Positions 7,144 to 15,414 of a stretch of DNA of 64,000 bases are shown one piece after another (positions within the stretch are counted from its first letter, which is position 1; every line of letters begins with the position of its first letter). The translations under genes and the position numbers were made by a program. This DNA comes from Spiribacter sp. 2438 (GTDB lineage Bacteria; Pseudomonadota; Gammaproteobacteria; Nitrococcales; Nitrococcaceae). Below the pieces are notes generated by a model. The model was not told the DNA's origin, did no database searches, and saw nothing but the letters and a program-made list of their open reading frames with translations. The DNA lies in assembly GCF_009676705.1 (NCBI RefSeq), contig NZ_CP046046.1:1426001-1490000 (forward strand), given 5' to 3'.

Positions 7144-9300
7144 TCAGAACTTGCCGTAATACCCTTCCTTGAGGGCATCGTAGAGATTGGCGGCGGTGTG
7201 AATCTCGCCGTCGTATTCCACTTCGTCACCACCCTTGACCTCCACGGTCCGACCATCCTCGAGCTTGAAGCGGTACGTGGTGTTCTCCAGGTCGGACTCC
7301 TTGACCAGGACCCCCTGGAATGCCTCCGGGTTGAAGCGAAACGTCGTGCAGCCTTTCAGCCCCTGCTGATAGGCATAACGATAGATGTCCTTGAACTCAT
7401 CGTAGTCGTAGTCCGTCGGCACATTGGCGGTCTTGGAGATGCTGGAATCCACCCATTTCTGCGCCGCCGCCTGAATATCGACATGCTGTTTCGGCGTGAT
7501 GTCGTCTGCCGTAATGAAGTATTCCGGCAGATTGCGCGTCTCGGCGTCCATGCTCGGCAAGGCATCCTCATTGATCAGGGTGCGGTACGCCAGCAACTCG
7601 AAACTGAAAACGTCCACCTTTTCCTTGGACTTCTTGCCCTCACGAATCACGTTCCGAAAGTAGTGATGGGCAAAACTCGGCTCGATGCCATTGGAGGCAT
7701 TGTTCGCCAGGGACAGGCTGATGGTGCCGGTGGGCGCGATGGAGGTGTGGTGGGTAAATCGGGCACCGGTCTCCACCAGCTGATCCACCAGCTCCGGCTC
7801 GGCCTCGGCAACCCGCTGCATATAGCGGCTGTAACGCCCCCAGAGCACCCGACCCTTGAGGGTGTCACCCACCTTGTAGCCGGCGTCACGAAGCTCCGGG
7901 CGCCAGGCGAGCATCCGCTCGGTGACTTCGAAGTCCTCGTCCATGATGGGGGCGGGTCCTTTCTCTTCCGCGAGGCGGTGCGCTTCCCGCCATCCCTCAA
8001 GGGCCATCTCCCGGGCGACCTGCTCGGTAAAGGCCAGGGAATCGTCATCGCCGTACTTCATGCGCAGCATGGTGACGGTGGAGCCGAGCCCCAGAAAGCC
8101 CATGCCATGGCGACGCTTGCGCTCAATTTCCTCGCGCTGGCGCCCCAGGGGCAGGCCGTTGATTTCCACCACGTTATCCAGCATCCGGGTAAACAGGGCC
8201 ACCACCCGGCGGTACTCCTCCCAATCGAAATGCGCCCGCTCGGTGAACGGCTCGCGGACGAACTTGGTGAGGTTGACGGAGCCCAGCAAACAGGCGCCAT
8301 AGGGTGGCAGCGGCTGCTCGCCACAGGGGTTGGTGGCGCGGATTTCCTCACAGAACCAGTTGTTGTTGAGCTCGTTGACCCGATCGATGAGCACGAAGCC
8401 GGGCTCCGCGTAGTCATAGGTCGACGTCATGATCATGTCCCAGATCCGCTGGGCCTTGACCCTGCGGTAGATCCGGCAGGCCACCAGACCATCTTCGCGG
8501 GTGACGTAGCCACTGTTGCGATTGGGCCACTCCCGCCAGAGCACCTGTTCGGTGTCGTCAAGGTCGACTCCGTCGGCCTCGACCTCATCCGCCCGAATCG
8601 GGAACGCCAGCGGCCAGTCATCGCCATTCTCCACCGCCTGCATGAACCCGTCGGTAATCAGCAGGGACAGGTTGAACTGACGCAGTCGACCGTCCTCGCG
8701 CTTGGCGCGAATGAAATCCATGACATCCGGGTGACCCACGTCAAACGTGGCCATCTGCGCACCCCGTCGTCCACCGGCCGAGGACACCGTGAAACACATC
8801 CGGTCGTAGATATCCATGAAGGAGAGCGGTCCGGAGGTGTAGGCGCCCGCGCCCGACACGTAAGCGCCTTTCGGCCGCAGCGTGGAGAACTCGTAACCGA
8901 TGCCACAGCCGGCCTTCAACGTGAGTCCCGCTTCGTGAACCTTGTCCAGGATATCGTCCATGGAATCACCAATCGTGGACGAGACCGTGCAGTTGATCGT
9001 CGAGGTCGCGGGCTTATGCTCCCAGGCCCCGGCGTTGGAGGTGATGCGGCCAGCCGGGATGGCGCCACGACGCAGCGCCCAGAGGAACTGCTCGTACCAG
9101 TGATCCCGACGGGATTCTTCCTCGACATCGGCCAACGCCCGAGCAACCCGCTTGAAAGTGTCATCCACCTTCTCGTCGACGACCTCACCATCCTTGGTCT
9201 TGAGCCGATATTTTTTATCCCAGATGTCCGCCGCGGCGTCCTGGATCGGAATTTCGGTCACGGCGCTGGGTAGCGCCCGCAGTCTCGTCGCAGTGCTCAT
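7144..9300 (-). CDS. nrdJa: Class II (adenosylcobalamin-dependent) ribonucleotide reductase, catalytic subunit NrdJa
   Basis: A 718-residue catalytic subunit that reduces ribonucleotides to deoxyribonucleotides using adenosylcobalamin and no oxygen. Key residues are N324, C326 and E328 in the NPCGE finger loop (thiyl radical site) and the cysteine pair C104 (INCTV) and C651 (GLKGCTTF), reduced during turnover. I chose ATG 9300 because AAGGAGAA lies just upstream; an upstream ATG (9342) falls inside an NrdR-like box. The C-terminal redox tail is on the separate nrdJb gene. Two NrdR-like boxes upstream imply repression when dNTPs are plentiful. No class I or III reductase genes are in the window. 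Confidence 0.93.
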   Translation of the reverse strand: MSTATRLRALPSAVTEIPIQDAAADIWDKKYRLKTKDGEVVDEKVDDTFKRVARALADVEEESRRDHWYEQFLWALRRGAIPAGRITSNAGAWEHKPATSTINCTVSSTIGDSMDDILDKVHEAGLTLKAGCGIGYEFSTLRPKGAYVSGAGAYTSGPLSFMDIYDRMCFTVSSAGGRRGAQMATFDVGHPDVMDFIRAKREDGRLRQFNLSLLITDGFMQAVENGDDWPLAFPIRADEVEADGVDLDDTEQVLWREWPNRNSGYVTREDGLVACRIYRRVKAQRIWDMIMTSTYDYAEPGFVLIDRVNELNNNWFCEEIRATNPCGEQPLPPYGACLLGSVNLTKFVREPFTERAHFDWEEYRRVVALFTRMLDNVVEINGLPLGRQREEIERKRRHGMGFLGLGSTVTMLRMKYGDDDSLAFTEQVAREMALEGWREAHRLAEEKGPAPIMDEDFEVTERMLAWRPELRDAGYKVGDTLKGRVLWGRYSRYMQRVAEAEPELVDQLVETGARFTHHTSIAPTGTISLSLANNASNGIEPSFAHHYFRNVIREGKKSKEKVDVFSFELLAYRTLINEDALPSMDAETRNLPEYFITADDITPKQHVDIQAAAQKWVDSSISKTANVPTDYDYDEFKDIYRYAYQQGLKGCTTFRFNPEAFQGVLVKESDLENTTYRFKLEDGRTVEVKGGDEVEYDGEIHTAANLYDALKEGYYGKF

Positions 9301-9336
9301 GAACTTCTCCTTGCCCCATCCGTTCGTGCCTTGTTC

Positions 9337-9352
9337 GCACAATATATCCCGC
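9337..9352 (-). promoter_or_regulatory. NrdR-like box 2 upstream of nrdJa
   Basis: GCACAATATATCCCGC resembles the 16-base NrdR box (ACACWWTATATWGTGT), one arm well conserved. Its centre is 31 bp, about three helical turns, from the second box. The minus-strand TATATT inside it could be a -10 element, so a bound repressor would cover the promoter. Confidence 0.7.
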
Positions 9353-9367
9353 CTTTCGAAAAGAAAG

Positions 9368-9383
9368 ACACTATATGTTGTGC
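9368..9383 (-). promoter_or_regulatory. NrdR-like box 1 upstream of nrdJa
   Basis: ACACTATATGTTGTGC matches the NrdR consensus at nearly every position. Together with the box at 9337-9352 it forms the paired arrangement at about 31 bp spacing typical of NrdR-repressed ribonucleotide reductase promoters. Confidence 0.82.
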
Positions 9384-9437
9384 GCAGTGCCTTAGACTAC
9401 GCCAAGAGAGATGCAAGTCAACCTTGCCGCCGGGCGA

Positions 9438-9920
9438 TCAGCACTCGACGTCGTGGTGGGTGATGGGGATGAACCGTGCCCCGTCGCATTCGGGCTGAAG
9501 CACCAGGATGTCAGCCTTGCGAAAAACCCCCGGACCCAACCCCTGGCTCTGGTGAGCGAGCGCCTCCACGGTGGGGTTTTCAAGGGCCTCCTCCGGCAGG
9601 TCAAGCAGAAAGCCAACGACGCCATCATCATCCAGCGTCAATGCCCACTGAGTCTCACTGACACATCGGGAGACTTCCCGCGCCAGGTCGGCATCGTCCG
9701 CGGGGGGGGTGTCGGAGTCTGCAAGCCAGGCCAGCAGACGCTGGCCCAGGGCCTCGGAGGCGGCGACCGATGGATCCCCCGGCACCTGAGGTCCGCCGGC
9801 TTCCACATAGGCCCGCGCAAAAACCAGCGGTTCCGGGCAGCCGGATCGCCGCACCGCTGCCCGGCCCGCTGCCACACCGTCTCGAATTCGGGCGACCTGA
9901 CGTGCTTTGAAGACCGCCAT
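9438..9920 (-). CDS. Hypothetical protein next to a TerB-domain gene
   Basis: A 160-residue soluble protein I do not recognise. No signal peptide or membrane segment is visible. The N-terminal third is basic and helical, the middle is acidic, and the C-terminus ends in a short His/Asp/Cys stretch (THHDVEC). Its ATG abuts the stop of the upstream TerB-domain gene with no gap, so the two are almost certainly cotranscribed and translationally coupled. Function is unknown. Confidence 0.55.
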   Translation of the reverse strand: MAVFKARQVARIRDGVAAGRAAVRRSGCPEPLVFARAYVEAGGPQVPGDPSVAASEALGQRLLAWLADSDTPPADDADLAREVSRCVSETQWALTLDDDGVVGFLLDLPEEALENPTVEALAHQSQGLGPGVFRKADILVLQPECDGARFIPITHHDVEC

Positions 9921-10418
9921 TCAGGCGTAATTGTCGAAGTCGTCGAGGTGACCGCTGGCGCTGTACTCGCGCTGCACCCGGAGTTTCGCGGCAATGAAGT
10001 CCTTGTGCTCCACGTGAAGCAACTCGGTAATCTTGCGGGCCAGCTGCTCTTCGTAACGGTTCATTTCCGAGTCAGCCAGGCAGACCCGCCAGAGCAGATC
10101 GACGACCTTGCACTTCTGCGAGTAATCGAACTGCTCATTGATGAGCTGGGTGAATTCGAAATGGTCCGTTGCCTCATGGGCCTCGAGATCAGCAAGTTCG
10201 ATGACCTCGGCGGTTTCCTCCGCGGTGAGATCGAAAACGTCCATGATCCCGTCGTGAACGGCCTGGAACTCCAGGCTGTGTCGCTGATTGTCCGCCTGCG
10301 CCATCTCAATCAGCAGCGCCGCGGTGGCCAGTTGCAGCCGGTGACTGACCGACTGGCCCTCGACCTCCGTGGCCGGATTGATGTTGGCCTCGTAAAAATC
10401 CTTGATGGCTTTGAGCAT
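9921..10418 (-). CDS. TerB-family protein
   Basis: A 165-residue all-helical acidic protein resembling the TerB/DjlA-N-like domain (about residues 25-145), with the typical pattern of two helical repeats around LLIEMAQAD and RVCLADSEM. Members sit in the membrane-linked Ter stress system, but isolated single-domain copies like this are common in proteobacteria and have no firm role. The other ter genes are absent. It precedes the 160-residue unknown gene with no spacer. Confidence 0.7.
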   Translation of the reverse strand: MLKAIKDFYEANINPATEVEGQSVSHRLQLATAALLIEMAQADNQRHSLEFQAVHDGIMDVFDLTAEETAEVIELADLEAHEATDHFEFTQLINEQFDYSQKCKVVDLLWRVCLADSEMNRYEEQLARKITELLHVEHKDFIAAKLRVQREYSASGHLDDFDNYA

Positions 10419-10460
10419 CGTCCAAGCCCATCCCTCGCCGCCGGGTTCATCCCATTACTA

Positions 10461-12005
10461 TCAAGTCTCGGCACCGATTTCGACACTTCCTGCCGGGTCC
10501 GCCGTCAAGCGAAGACGCTGCCCGACACGGATACGGTCAGGATCCGCCAGCCCGTTGATCCGCTGAAGCCGGCCGGCACTCGTCCCGTGACGGCGGGCGA
10601 TGCCGCCCAGCGTCTCACCGGCACGGACCTGATGGTAACCGCCACTGACCGGCTCCGGCATGGCGCCAGCCGCCGGCAGACTCAGGTTGGTGCCCACTCG
10701 GATGCGATTGGCGTCGCCGATGCCGTTACTGGCCATTAGGGTCTGTAACCCGACCCCGTAGCGGGCAGCGATGCCCGAGAGCGTCTCCCCCGGCCGTACC
10801 GCATGGTGGAGGTCCGGACGCTGCTGAGTGAACAGACGCGACCCGGGCAGTGCATGGACTTTCCGTGCCCAGTCGATATCGGATCGCGGCAGTACCAGCG
10901 GGTAGCCCTTCGGCAGAAACTTGCGGCCGTCCCCCACCGCTGGCCCGAGCGCCGGGTTAACGGCGAGAAGCTGCCCTGCGTCCAGGCCAAGCCCGTCGAT
11001 CAACGTCTCCAGCGGCGTGTAATGGGGCAATTCGACCCGAACAACGGCGCCGGGTTCGTCCATGACCAGCCCGGGAAAGTACTGCTCATGGCGCGCATCC
11101 ACTTCGGCTGCGGCCAGCAGGGCTGGGTAGAAATTGCGCGAAGCGAACCCGAAACGGGGCCCCCGATAGGTCTCGCGAACCCGCATGTAGTCAGTGCTAC
11201 CCACCTCGTTCACCGCTCGACGCATGCCATTGGCGCCATGGTTATACGCGGTTATGGCCAGCGGCCAGGTGCCCAGTGCGTTGTGATTTCGCCGCAGCAG
11301 CGCCGCGGCCGCCCGAGTGCTGAGCCACGGATCAAGCCGCTCATCCACCACCGGGTCCACGCGCATGAACTCACGGCCGGTGCCCGCCGTGAACTGCCAG
11401 AGGCCGGCAGCGCCGGCATGGGATCGAGCCACCGGGTTGAAGGAGGACTCCACATGGGGCAATGCAAGCAGCTCAGGGGGGACTTCAGCCTCCGCAAGCG
11501 CCCCCGCAATGTAATCGCGCCACTGGCCAGAGCGCGCCAGTCCATCACGGAAATTCTCGCGCAGTCCTCCCTGGAAACGCAGCCGCTCCGCAAGGGCCAG
11601 CAAATCATCAGGGCTGGCGTCATCCGGCAAGCGGTCAAGGAGTTGTGCCTGCAGGGGCGTCCGGGGATCCAGGGAATTCTCCGCCAGGGCCTTGAGGGCC
11701 GCCCGGTGCTCATCCAGCGCCTCACCAACCTGGCGCCGGCGCTCCGACCATTGCCCGGGCGGTGCCACCGACACCTCGCCGTAAATCCGCATGTCATCGC
11801 CGGAATCGTGGATCACACCCCGGTTAACGGGAGTCTCGGTGTAAATGAACGTCCAGAACTGGATGGCAGGCTCGAGTGCGGCGGGCCGGGGCAATGTCCC
11901 GGCGCTCTCGCCGTTGGCTGCCATGGTCGTTGGCGGAACCGGAGCCAGCCATCCGAGGATCACCAGCATCACGGCAAGCAGGGAACAGCGACGCAGGGTT
12001 ACCAT
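10461..12005 (-). CDS. LysM-containing lytic murein transglycosylase (MltD-like)
   Basis: A 514-residue secreted protein: N-terminal hydrophobic signal (about 8-28), a helical linker, then a soluble-lytic-transglycosylase domain with catalytic glutamate E186 in LPHVESSFNP and the AGLWQF motif. Two C-terminal LysM peptidoglycan-binding repeats follow (about 401-446 and 459-503). Such enzymes cleave MurNAc-GlcNAc bonds to form 1,6-anhydro ends during cell-wall remodelling. I chose ATG 12005 because CCAGGAGG lies 4 bases upstream; the ATG 15 bases earlier would put that ribosome site inside the gene. It diverges from the cardiolipin synthase gene. Confidence 0.88.
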   Translation of the reverse strand: MVTLRRCSLLAVMLVILGWLAPVPPTTMAANGESAGTLPRPAALEPAIQFWTFIYTETPVNRGVIHDSGDDMRIYGEVSVAPPGQWSERRRQVGEALDEHRAALKALAENSLDPRTPLQAQLLDRLPDDASPDDLLALAERLRFQGGLRENFRDGLARSGQWRDYIAGALAEAEVPPELLALPHVESSFNPVARSHAGAAGLWQFTAGTGREFMRVDPVVDERLDPWLSTRAAAALLRRNHNALGTWPLAITAYNHGANGMRRAVNEVGSTDYMRVRETYRGPRFGFASRNFYPALLAAAEVDARHEQYFPGLVMDEPGAVVRVELPHYTPLETLIDGLGLDAGQLLAVNPALGPAVGDGRKFLPKGYPLVLPRSDIDWARKVHALPGSRLFTQQRPDLHHAVRPGETLSGIAARYGVGLQTLMASNGIGDANRIRVGTNLSLPAAGAMPEPVSGGYHQVRAGETLGGIARRHGTSAGRLQRINGLADPDRIRVGQRLRLTADPAGSVEIGAET

Positions 12006-12063
12006 GCAGCCTCCTGGCACAAAAACGTGCCTGTGACTCGGATACTAGCCGCGGAGGCAGCCC

Positions 12064-13479
12064 GTGACAATGCAAACTCTGCAGTGGCTCAGCGTCGCCG
12101 CCATCCTGCTGATTTCCACCGGCAGCGCCCTGCATGCGCTGCTGAACAAGCGCGAGCCTGCCGCGGCGTTCGGATGGATTGCCTTCTGCCTGCTCTTTCC
12201 CGTGGTCGGGCCGATTTTCTACTATTTTTTCGGCATTAACCGTATCCGGACACGAGCGCTTCAGTTGCGGGGGGAGCTCACCGGCGGAGAGCCGGACCCG
12301 CAGGATCGGCTCCCGGAGCGGATTCCGGCGGCTTTTCGAACCCAGGCGCAAATCTCCAGCGCCGTCGCGGGGCGTCCCATCAGCCATGGCAACGACATCG
12401 AGAGTCTGATCGGTGGTGAGGCCGCCTACCCGGCCATGATCGACGCCATCGAAAATGCCCGCGATCAGGTGTTCCTGTCGACGTACATTTTCGAGAGCAA
12501 CGAAAGCGGTCAGCAGTTTGTCGAGGCCCTCGCCGCCGCCCGGGATCGCGGCGTCGACGTGCGCGTCCTGCTGGATGGCGCGGGCGAGTGGTACAGCTGG
12601 CCCCGTATTCGTCATGCGCTTCGGCGTCGGGGTGTGCCGGTGGCCCGATTTCTGCCACCGCGGCTGGTGCCGCCGAGTCCACTGATCAATCTGCGCAATC
12701 ACCGCAAGCTGCTGGTGGTCGACGGTCAGACGGCCTTCACCGGAGGCATGAATATCGGGGATCGCCACCTGGTGAACCGGCCAGGCTCGAAGGAAGGGAT
12801 CCGCGACATCCACTTCCACCTGCGTGGCCCCCTCGCTGAGCAGCTCGAGGGCGTATTTCTGGACGATTGGGAATTCGTTACCCGCCGTCGCGATGGGCCC
12901 CGCCGGTCCGAGCCGGCTGCTGAGGCCGGCGACGCACTTTGCCGAGTATTGCTGGACGGGCCGAACGAGGATCTGAATCGCCTGACCATGGTGCTGGTAG
13001 GCGCAGTGGCGGCCGCCCGGGACCATGTGGCCATCATGACCCCCTACTTTCTGCCGCCGAGGGAGCTGGTGGCCGCACTGCAGGCGGCCGCGGTGCGCGG
13101 CACGCGGGTGGATATTGTCCTGCCCGGGCATAACAATCTGCCTTTCATGCACTGGGCGACCCGCAACATGCTCTGGGAGCTGGTGAAGTGGGGGGTGCGG
13201 GTCTACTACCAGTCCGGCAGCTTTGATCACAGCAAGCTGTTTGTGGTGGACGGACAGTACACCCAGGTGGGCTCGGCGAATCTCGACCCCCGCAGCCTGC
13301 GGCTAAACTTCGAGGTGGTGGTGGAGGTTTATGACACCCGTTTTGGCGAGGCCATGGCTGAGCACATCGAAAACTGCCGGCGCGCCTCCCGGCGGGTGAC
13401 GCTGGCGGAACTGGATGAGCGTCCGCTTCTGCCCCGCATTCGGGACGCGCTCGCCTGGCTTTTCACCCCGTACCTGTAA
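12064..13479 (+). CDS. cls: Cardiolipin synthase
   Basis: A 471-residue membrane-bound phospholipase D family enzyme that condenses phosphatidylglycerol into cardiolipin, an important lipid under osmotic stress. Two N-terminal membrane helices (about 5-25 and 35-57) precede two HxK(x4)D catalytic motifs: H213/K215/D220 and H389/K391/D396. Length and layout match ClsA. The GTG start has a GGAGG site 7 bases upstream; an ATG two codons later is possible. The 3' end overlaps the convergent glutaredoxin-like/DUF3429 gene by 17 bases. Confidence 0.93.
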   Translation: MTMQTLQWLSVAAILLISTGSALHALLNKREPAAAFGWIAFCLLFPVVGPIFYYFFGINRIRTRALQLRGELTGGEPDPQDRLPERIPAAFRTQAQISSAVAGRPISHGNDIESLIGGEAAYPAMIDAIENARDQVFLSTYIFESNESGQQFVEALAAARDRGVDVRVLLDGAGEWYSWPRIRHALRRRGVPVARFLPPRLVPPSPLINLRNHRKLLVVDGQTAFTGGMNIGDRHLVNRPGSKEGIRDIHFHLRGPLAEQLEGVFLDDWEFVTRRRDGPRRSEPAAEAGDALCRVLLDGPNEDLNRLTMVLVGAVAAARDHVAIMTPYFLPPRELVAALQAAAVRGTRVDIVLPGHNNLPFMHWATRNMLWELVKWGVRVYYQSGSFDHSKLFVVDGQYTQVGSANLDPRSLRLNFEVVVEVYDTRFGEAMAEHIENCRRASRRVTLAELDERPLLPRIRDALAWLFTPYL

Positions 13480-14170
13480 AGGGCAGGAGAGCCAGCCAGC
13501 CCCCGACAAGCGCCAGAACGGCACCGGACGTCAGCACGGTGCGAAGCCGCCGGAACCATCGAGGCAGCGCCCCGGCCGCTTCCCGGGACTCCCAGACCCG
13601 CCAGCCAATGAACCCGGCGGCAATCACGGGCAGGCCGACGATGGCTGGAACCAGCAGCGCCGCCCACGCAACCAGTGCCGGAACCACCGACGCGTAGAAC
13701 CACTCCGGGGACGCACCCGGACGGGACATGGCCAGCCCCCAGTAAATCGCCCCAATAAAGGAGAGAATGACGGCGCCATAGGCCGCCAGCCATCCGGCGG
13801 CCCAGGCCGGACCGAACCAGACACCAATGGCCGTAGCCAGGAATGGCAACAGCCCCAGATAGCCCATCCAGCCCGCGGCTGCAGTGCTGCCCCCCGCGCG
13901 CTCATTCAGCGAGGCCTTTGCCGCCTGCAGGCCGCCGACAAAGCGACCCTCGACAAACACCTGGGGCAACGTGCCGCGTCCGGTCATGGCTTTGAGCCGA
14001 CGGAACTGCTCGCGACTTTCCGACGACCCCATCCCCATTTCGATGGCGCGCCAGTTGTGCCCGGATTCCTCGAGCTGCTCATCCAGTCCGCCAAGATCGG
14101 TGACCGGAGAGTGAAACACCACCACATCCGCACTCCGGGCCAATTGGCGCAGATCTTCATCACCCGCCAT
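13463..14170 (-). CDS. Glutaredoxin-like domain (cysteine-less) fused to DUF3429 membrane domain
   Basis: A 235-residue fusion. Residues about 1-80 have glutaredoxin-like spacing, including a TLPQVFVEGRFVGG stretch matching the cis-proline and glutathione-binding region. However, the place of the CPxC active site reads FHSPVTDL, with no cysteine, so it cannot act as a redox glutaredoxin. Residues about 90-230 are a DUF3429-type membrane domain with four to five helices (YLGLLPFL, SFIGAIYWGLAM). The start is uncertain: ATG 14170 has AGGA upstream, while ATG 14179 and GTG 14203 are alternatives. It diverges from the DUF3833 gene, and its 3' end overlaps cls. Confidence 0.68.
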   Translation of the reverse strand: MAGDEDLRQLARSADVVVFHSPVTDLGGLDEQLEESGHNWRAIEMGMGSSESREQFRRLKAMTGRGTLPQVFVEGRFVGGLQAAKASLNERAGGSTAAAGWMGYLGLLPFLATAIGVWFGPAWAAGWLAAYGAVILSFIGAIYWGLAMSRPGASPEWFYASVVPALVAWAALLVPAIVGLPVIAAGFIGWRVWESREAAGALPRWFRRLRTVLTSGAVLALVGGWLALLPFTGTG

Positions 14171-14245
14171 GAAAAACATCCTGTGGTCGCTGGAATGGAG
14201 CACAATGATAGGGTTGACTGCTCATAAACCCAAAAGGAGACAGTG

Positions 14246-14806
14246 ATGGCCCCCACCCGATCGGGTCTGATAACCAGCCTGCTTCTCGCTGTGGTCCTGC
14301 TCGCTGCCTGTGCCGGACCGACGCCGGAGGATTATGCCGATGAGGGCCCGGAATTCCGGGTGGAGGAGTTTTTTGACGGCCGGGTGCTCGCCTGGGGGAT
14401 GTTTCAGTCCCGGGGTGGGCAGATTCAGCGTCGGTTTACGGTGGACATCGATGGTCAGGTGGACGGCGATCGGATCGTCCTGGATGAGCATTTTGTCTAC
14501 GACGACGGCGAAACCGAGCGCCGGGTCTGGGAAATTGACCGAATTGACGATCGAACCTACCAGGGCACGGCCGGGGACATTGTTGGCATTGCAGAGGGCG
14601 AGCGCGCCGGCAACGCCCTCAACTGGCAGTACACCATGGCCCTGGATGTCGGCGATCGGACCTGGAATCTGCGGTTCGATGACTGGATGGTGCTCGTGGA
14701 TGAAAACACCCTGATCAATACCGCCGAGGTGACCAAATTCGGCTTTCGTGTCGGCACGGTGACGTTGTTCTTCCGAAAGGCGGATGCGCCGGGGCTCGAG
14801 CCTTGA
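14246..14806 (+). CDS. DUF3833 family lipoprotein
   Basis: A 186-residue predicted lipoprotein: a short signal with lipobox LLAAC places the lipidated cysteine near residue 22. The rest is beta-rich and acidic and resembles the DUF3833 family, which has no known biochemical activity. ATG 14246 follows AAGGAGA by 5 bases; a GTG one codon earlier is too close to it. It overlaps the next gene by 4 bases. In Vibrio and Shewanella relatives this family sits in a cluster with a chalcone-isomerase-like protein and lipid-modifying genes linked to singlet-oxygen stress (recalled, not checked); only these two members are here. Confidence 0.75.
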   Translation: MAPTRSGLITSLLLAVVLLAACAGPTPEDYADEGPEFRVEEFFDGRVLAWGMFQSRGGQIQRRFTVDIDGQVDGDRIVLDEHFVYDDGETERRVWEIDRIDDRTYQGTAGDIVGIAEGERAGNALNWQYTMALDVGDRTWNLRFDDWMVLVDENTLINTAEVTKFGFRVGTVTLFFRKADAPGLEP

Positions 14807-15399
14807 GTCGGTGGATCTCGGGGTGGAGCCGGTGGATCGCCATGGTGTCGGTACTGGCCCTGACATTGTCGGGGGCGATTGCCCGGGCCGAGGTCGAGGA
14901 GCGGGGTGCCCGCTTCGACCGGGAGGTTACCCTCGGCGATGAAACCCTGGTGCTCACCGGCACCGGCATCGCCCGATACCGGGTGATATTTGTTGTCTAC
15001 GCCGCCGGGCTTTATCTGCCTCCGGGTACGGCAACCCCGGACGTGCTGGCGGCAGACACCCCCCGACGGCTGGAGATCGAATATTTTTACGACATTAGCG
15101 CCGAAGACATCATTCTGGCGGCGAACACCAAGCTCGAGGAGCAGCTGACCGCCGACCAGCTGGCATCGCTGGAGTCGGACGTCGCCACCTTTCATGGCTA
15201 TTTCCAGTCCGTCAGCGAGGGCGACCGCTATCGCATGGAATACCAGCCAGGGCAGGGAACACAACTGATATTCAACGGCGAACCCGCGGGGACCATGCCG
15301 GGGGCCGAGTTTGCCGAGGCGTACTTTGGCATCTGGCTGGATCCGGACAGCCCCCTCTCCGGCAGCTTGCGGGACAACCTGCTCGAGGGCACCCGCTAG
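14803..15399 (+). CDS. Chalcone-isomerase-fold family protein, exported
   Basis: A 198-residue protein with an N-terminal signal (cleavage near residue 29, after AIARA) and a chalcone-isomerase-like fold: the YRVIFVVYAAGLYLP and DISAEDI segments match the bacterial family. Bacterial members lack flavonoid substrates and are thought to bind fatty acids or other small ligands. The TTG start overlaps the DUF3833 stop, suggesting coupling; ATG 14842 is an alternative but would shorten the signal peptide. It converges with the symporter gene. Confidence 0.75.
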   Translation: MSRWISGWSRWIAMVSVLALTLSGAIARAEVEERGARFDREVTLGDETLVLTGTGIARYRVIFVVYAAGLYLPPGTATPDVLAADTPRRLEIEYFYDISAEDIILAANTKLEEQLTADQLASLESDVATFHGYFQSVSEGDRYRMEYQPGQGTQLIFNGEPAGTMPGAEFAEAYFGIWLDPDSPLSGSLRDNLLEGTR

Positions 15400-15414
15400 A
15401 GCCGCGCGACAGGA

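Noticed and set aside
7198-9273. 691-codon open frame antisense to nrdJa
   Set aside because: It mirrors the NrdJa gene exactly, has no recognisable domain or start context, and long antisense frames are expected from strong third-position GC bias.
9301-9437. Possible B12 riboswitch ahead of nrdJ
   Set aside because: The gap is 137 bases, too short, and no B12-box-like sequence is visible; NrdR-like boxes explain the region better.
9921-10418. Tellurite resistance operon
   Set aside because: Only a TerB-like domain is present; terA, terC, terD and related genes are absent, so a resistance role is not supported.
12016-12031. 5-bp inverted repeat (GGCAC / GTGCC) between mltD-like gene and cls
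   Set aside because: Too short and without supporting context to call it an operator or terminator.
10803-12239. 478-codon open frame antisense to the first LysM transglycosylase
   Set aside because: It has no recognisable domain and covers a well-supported gene on the opposite strand.
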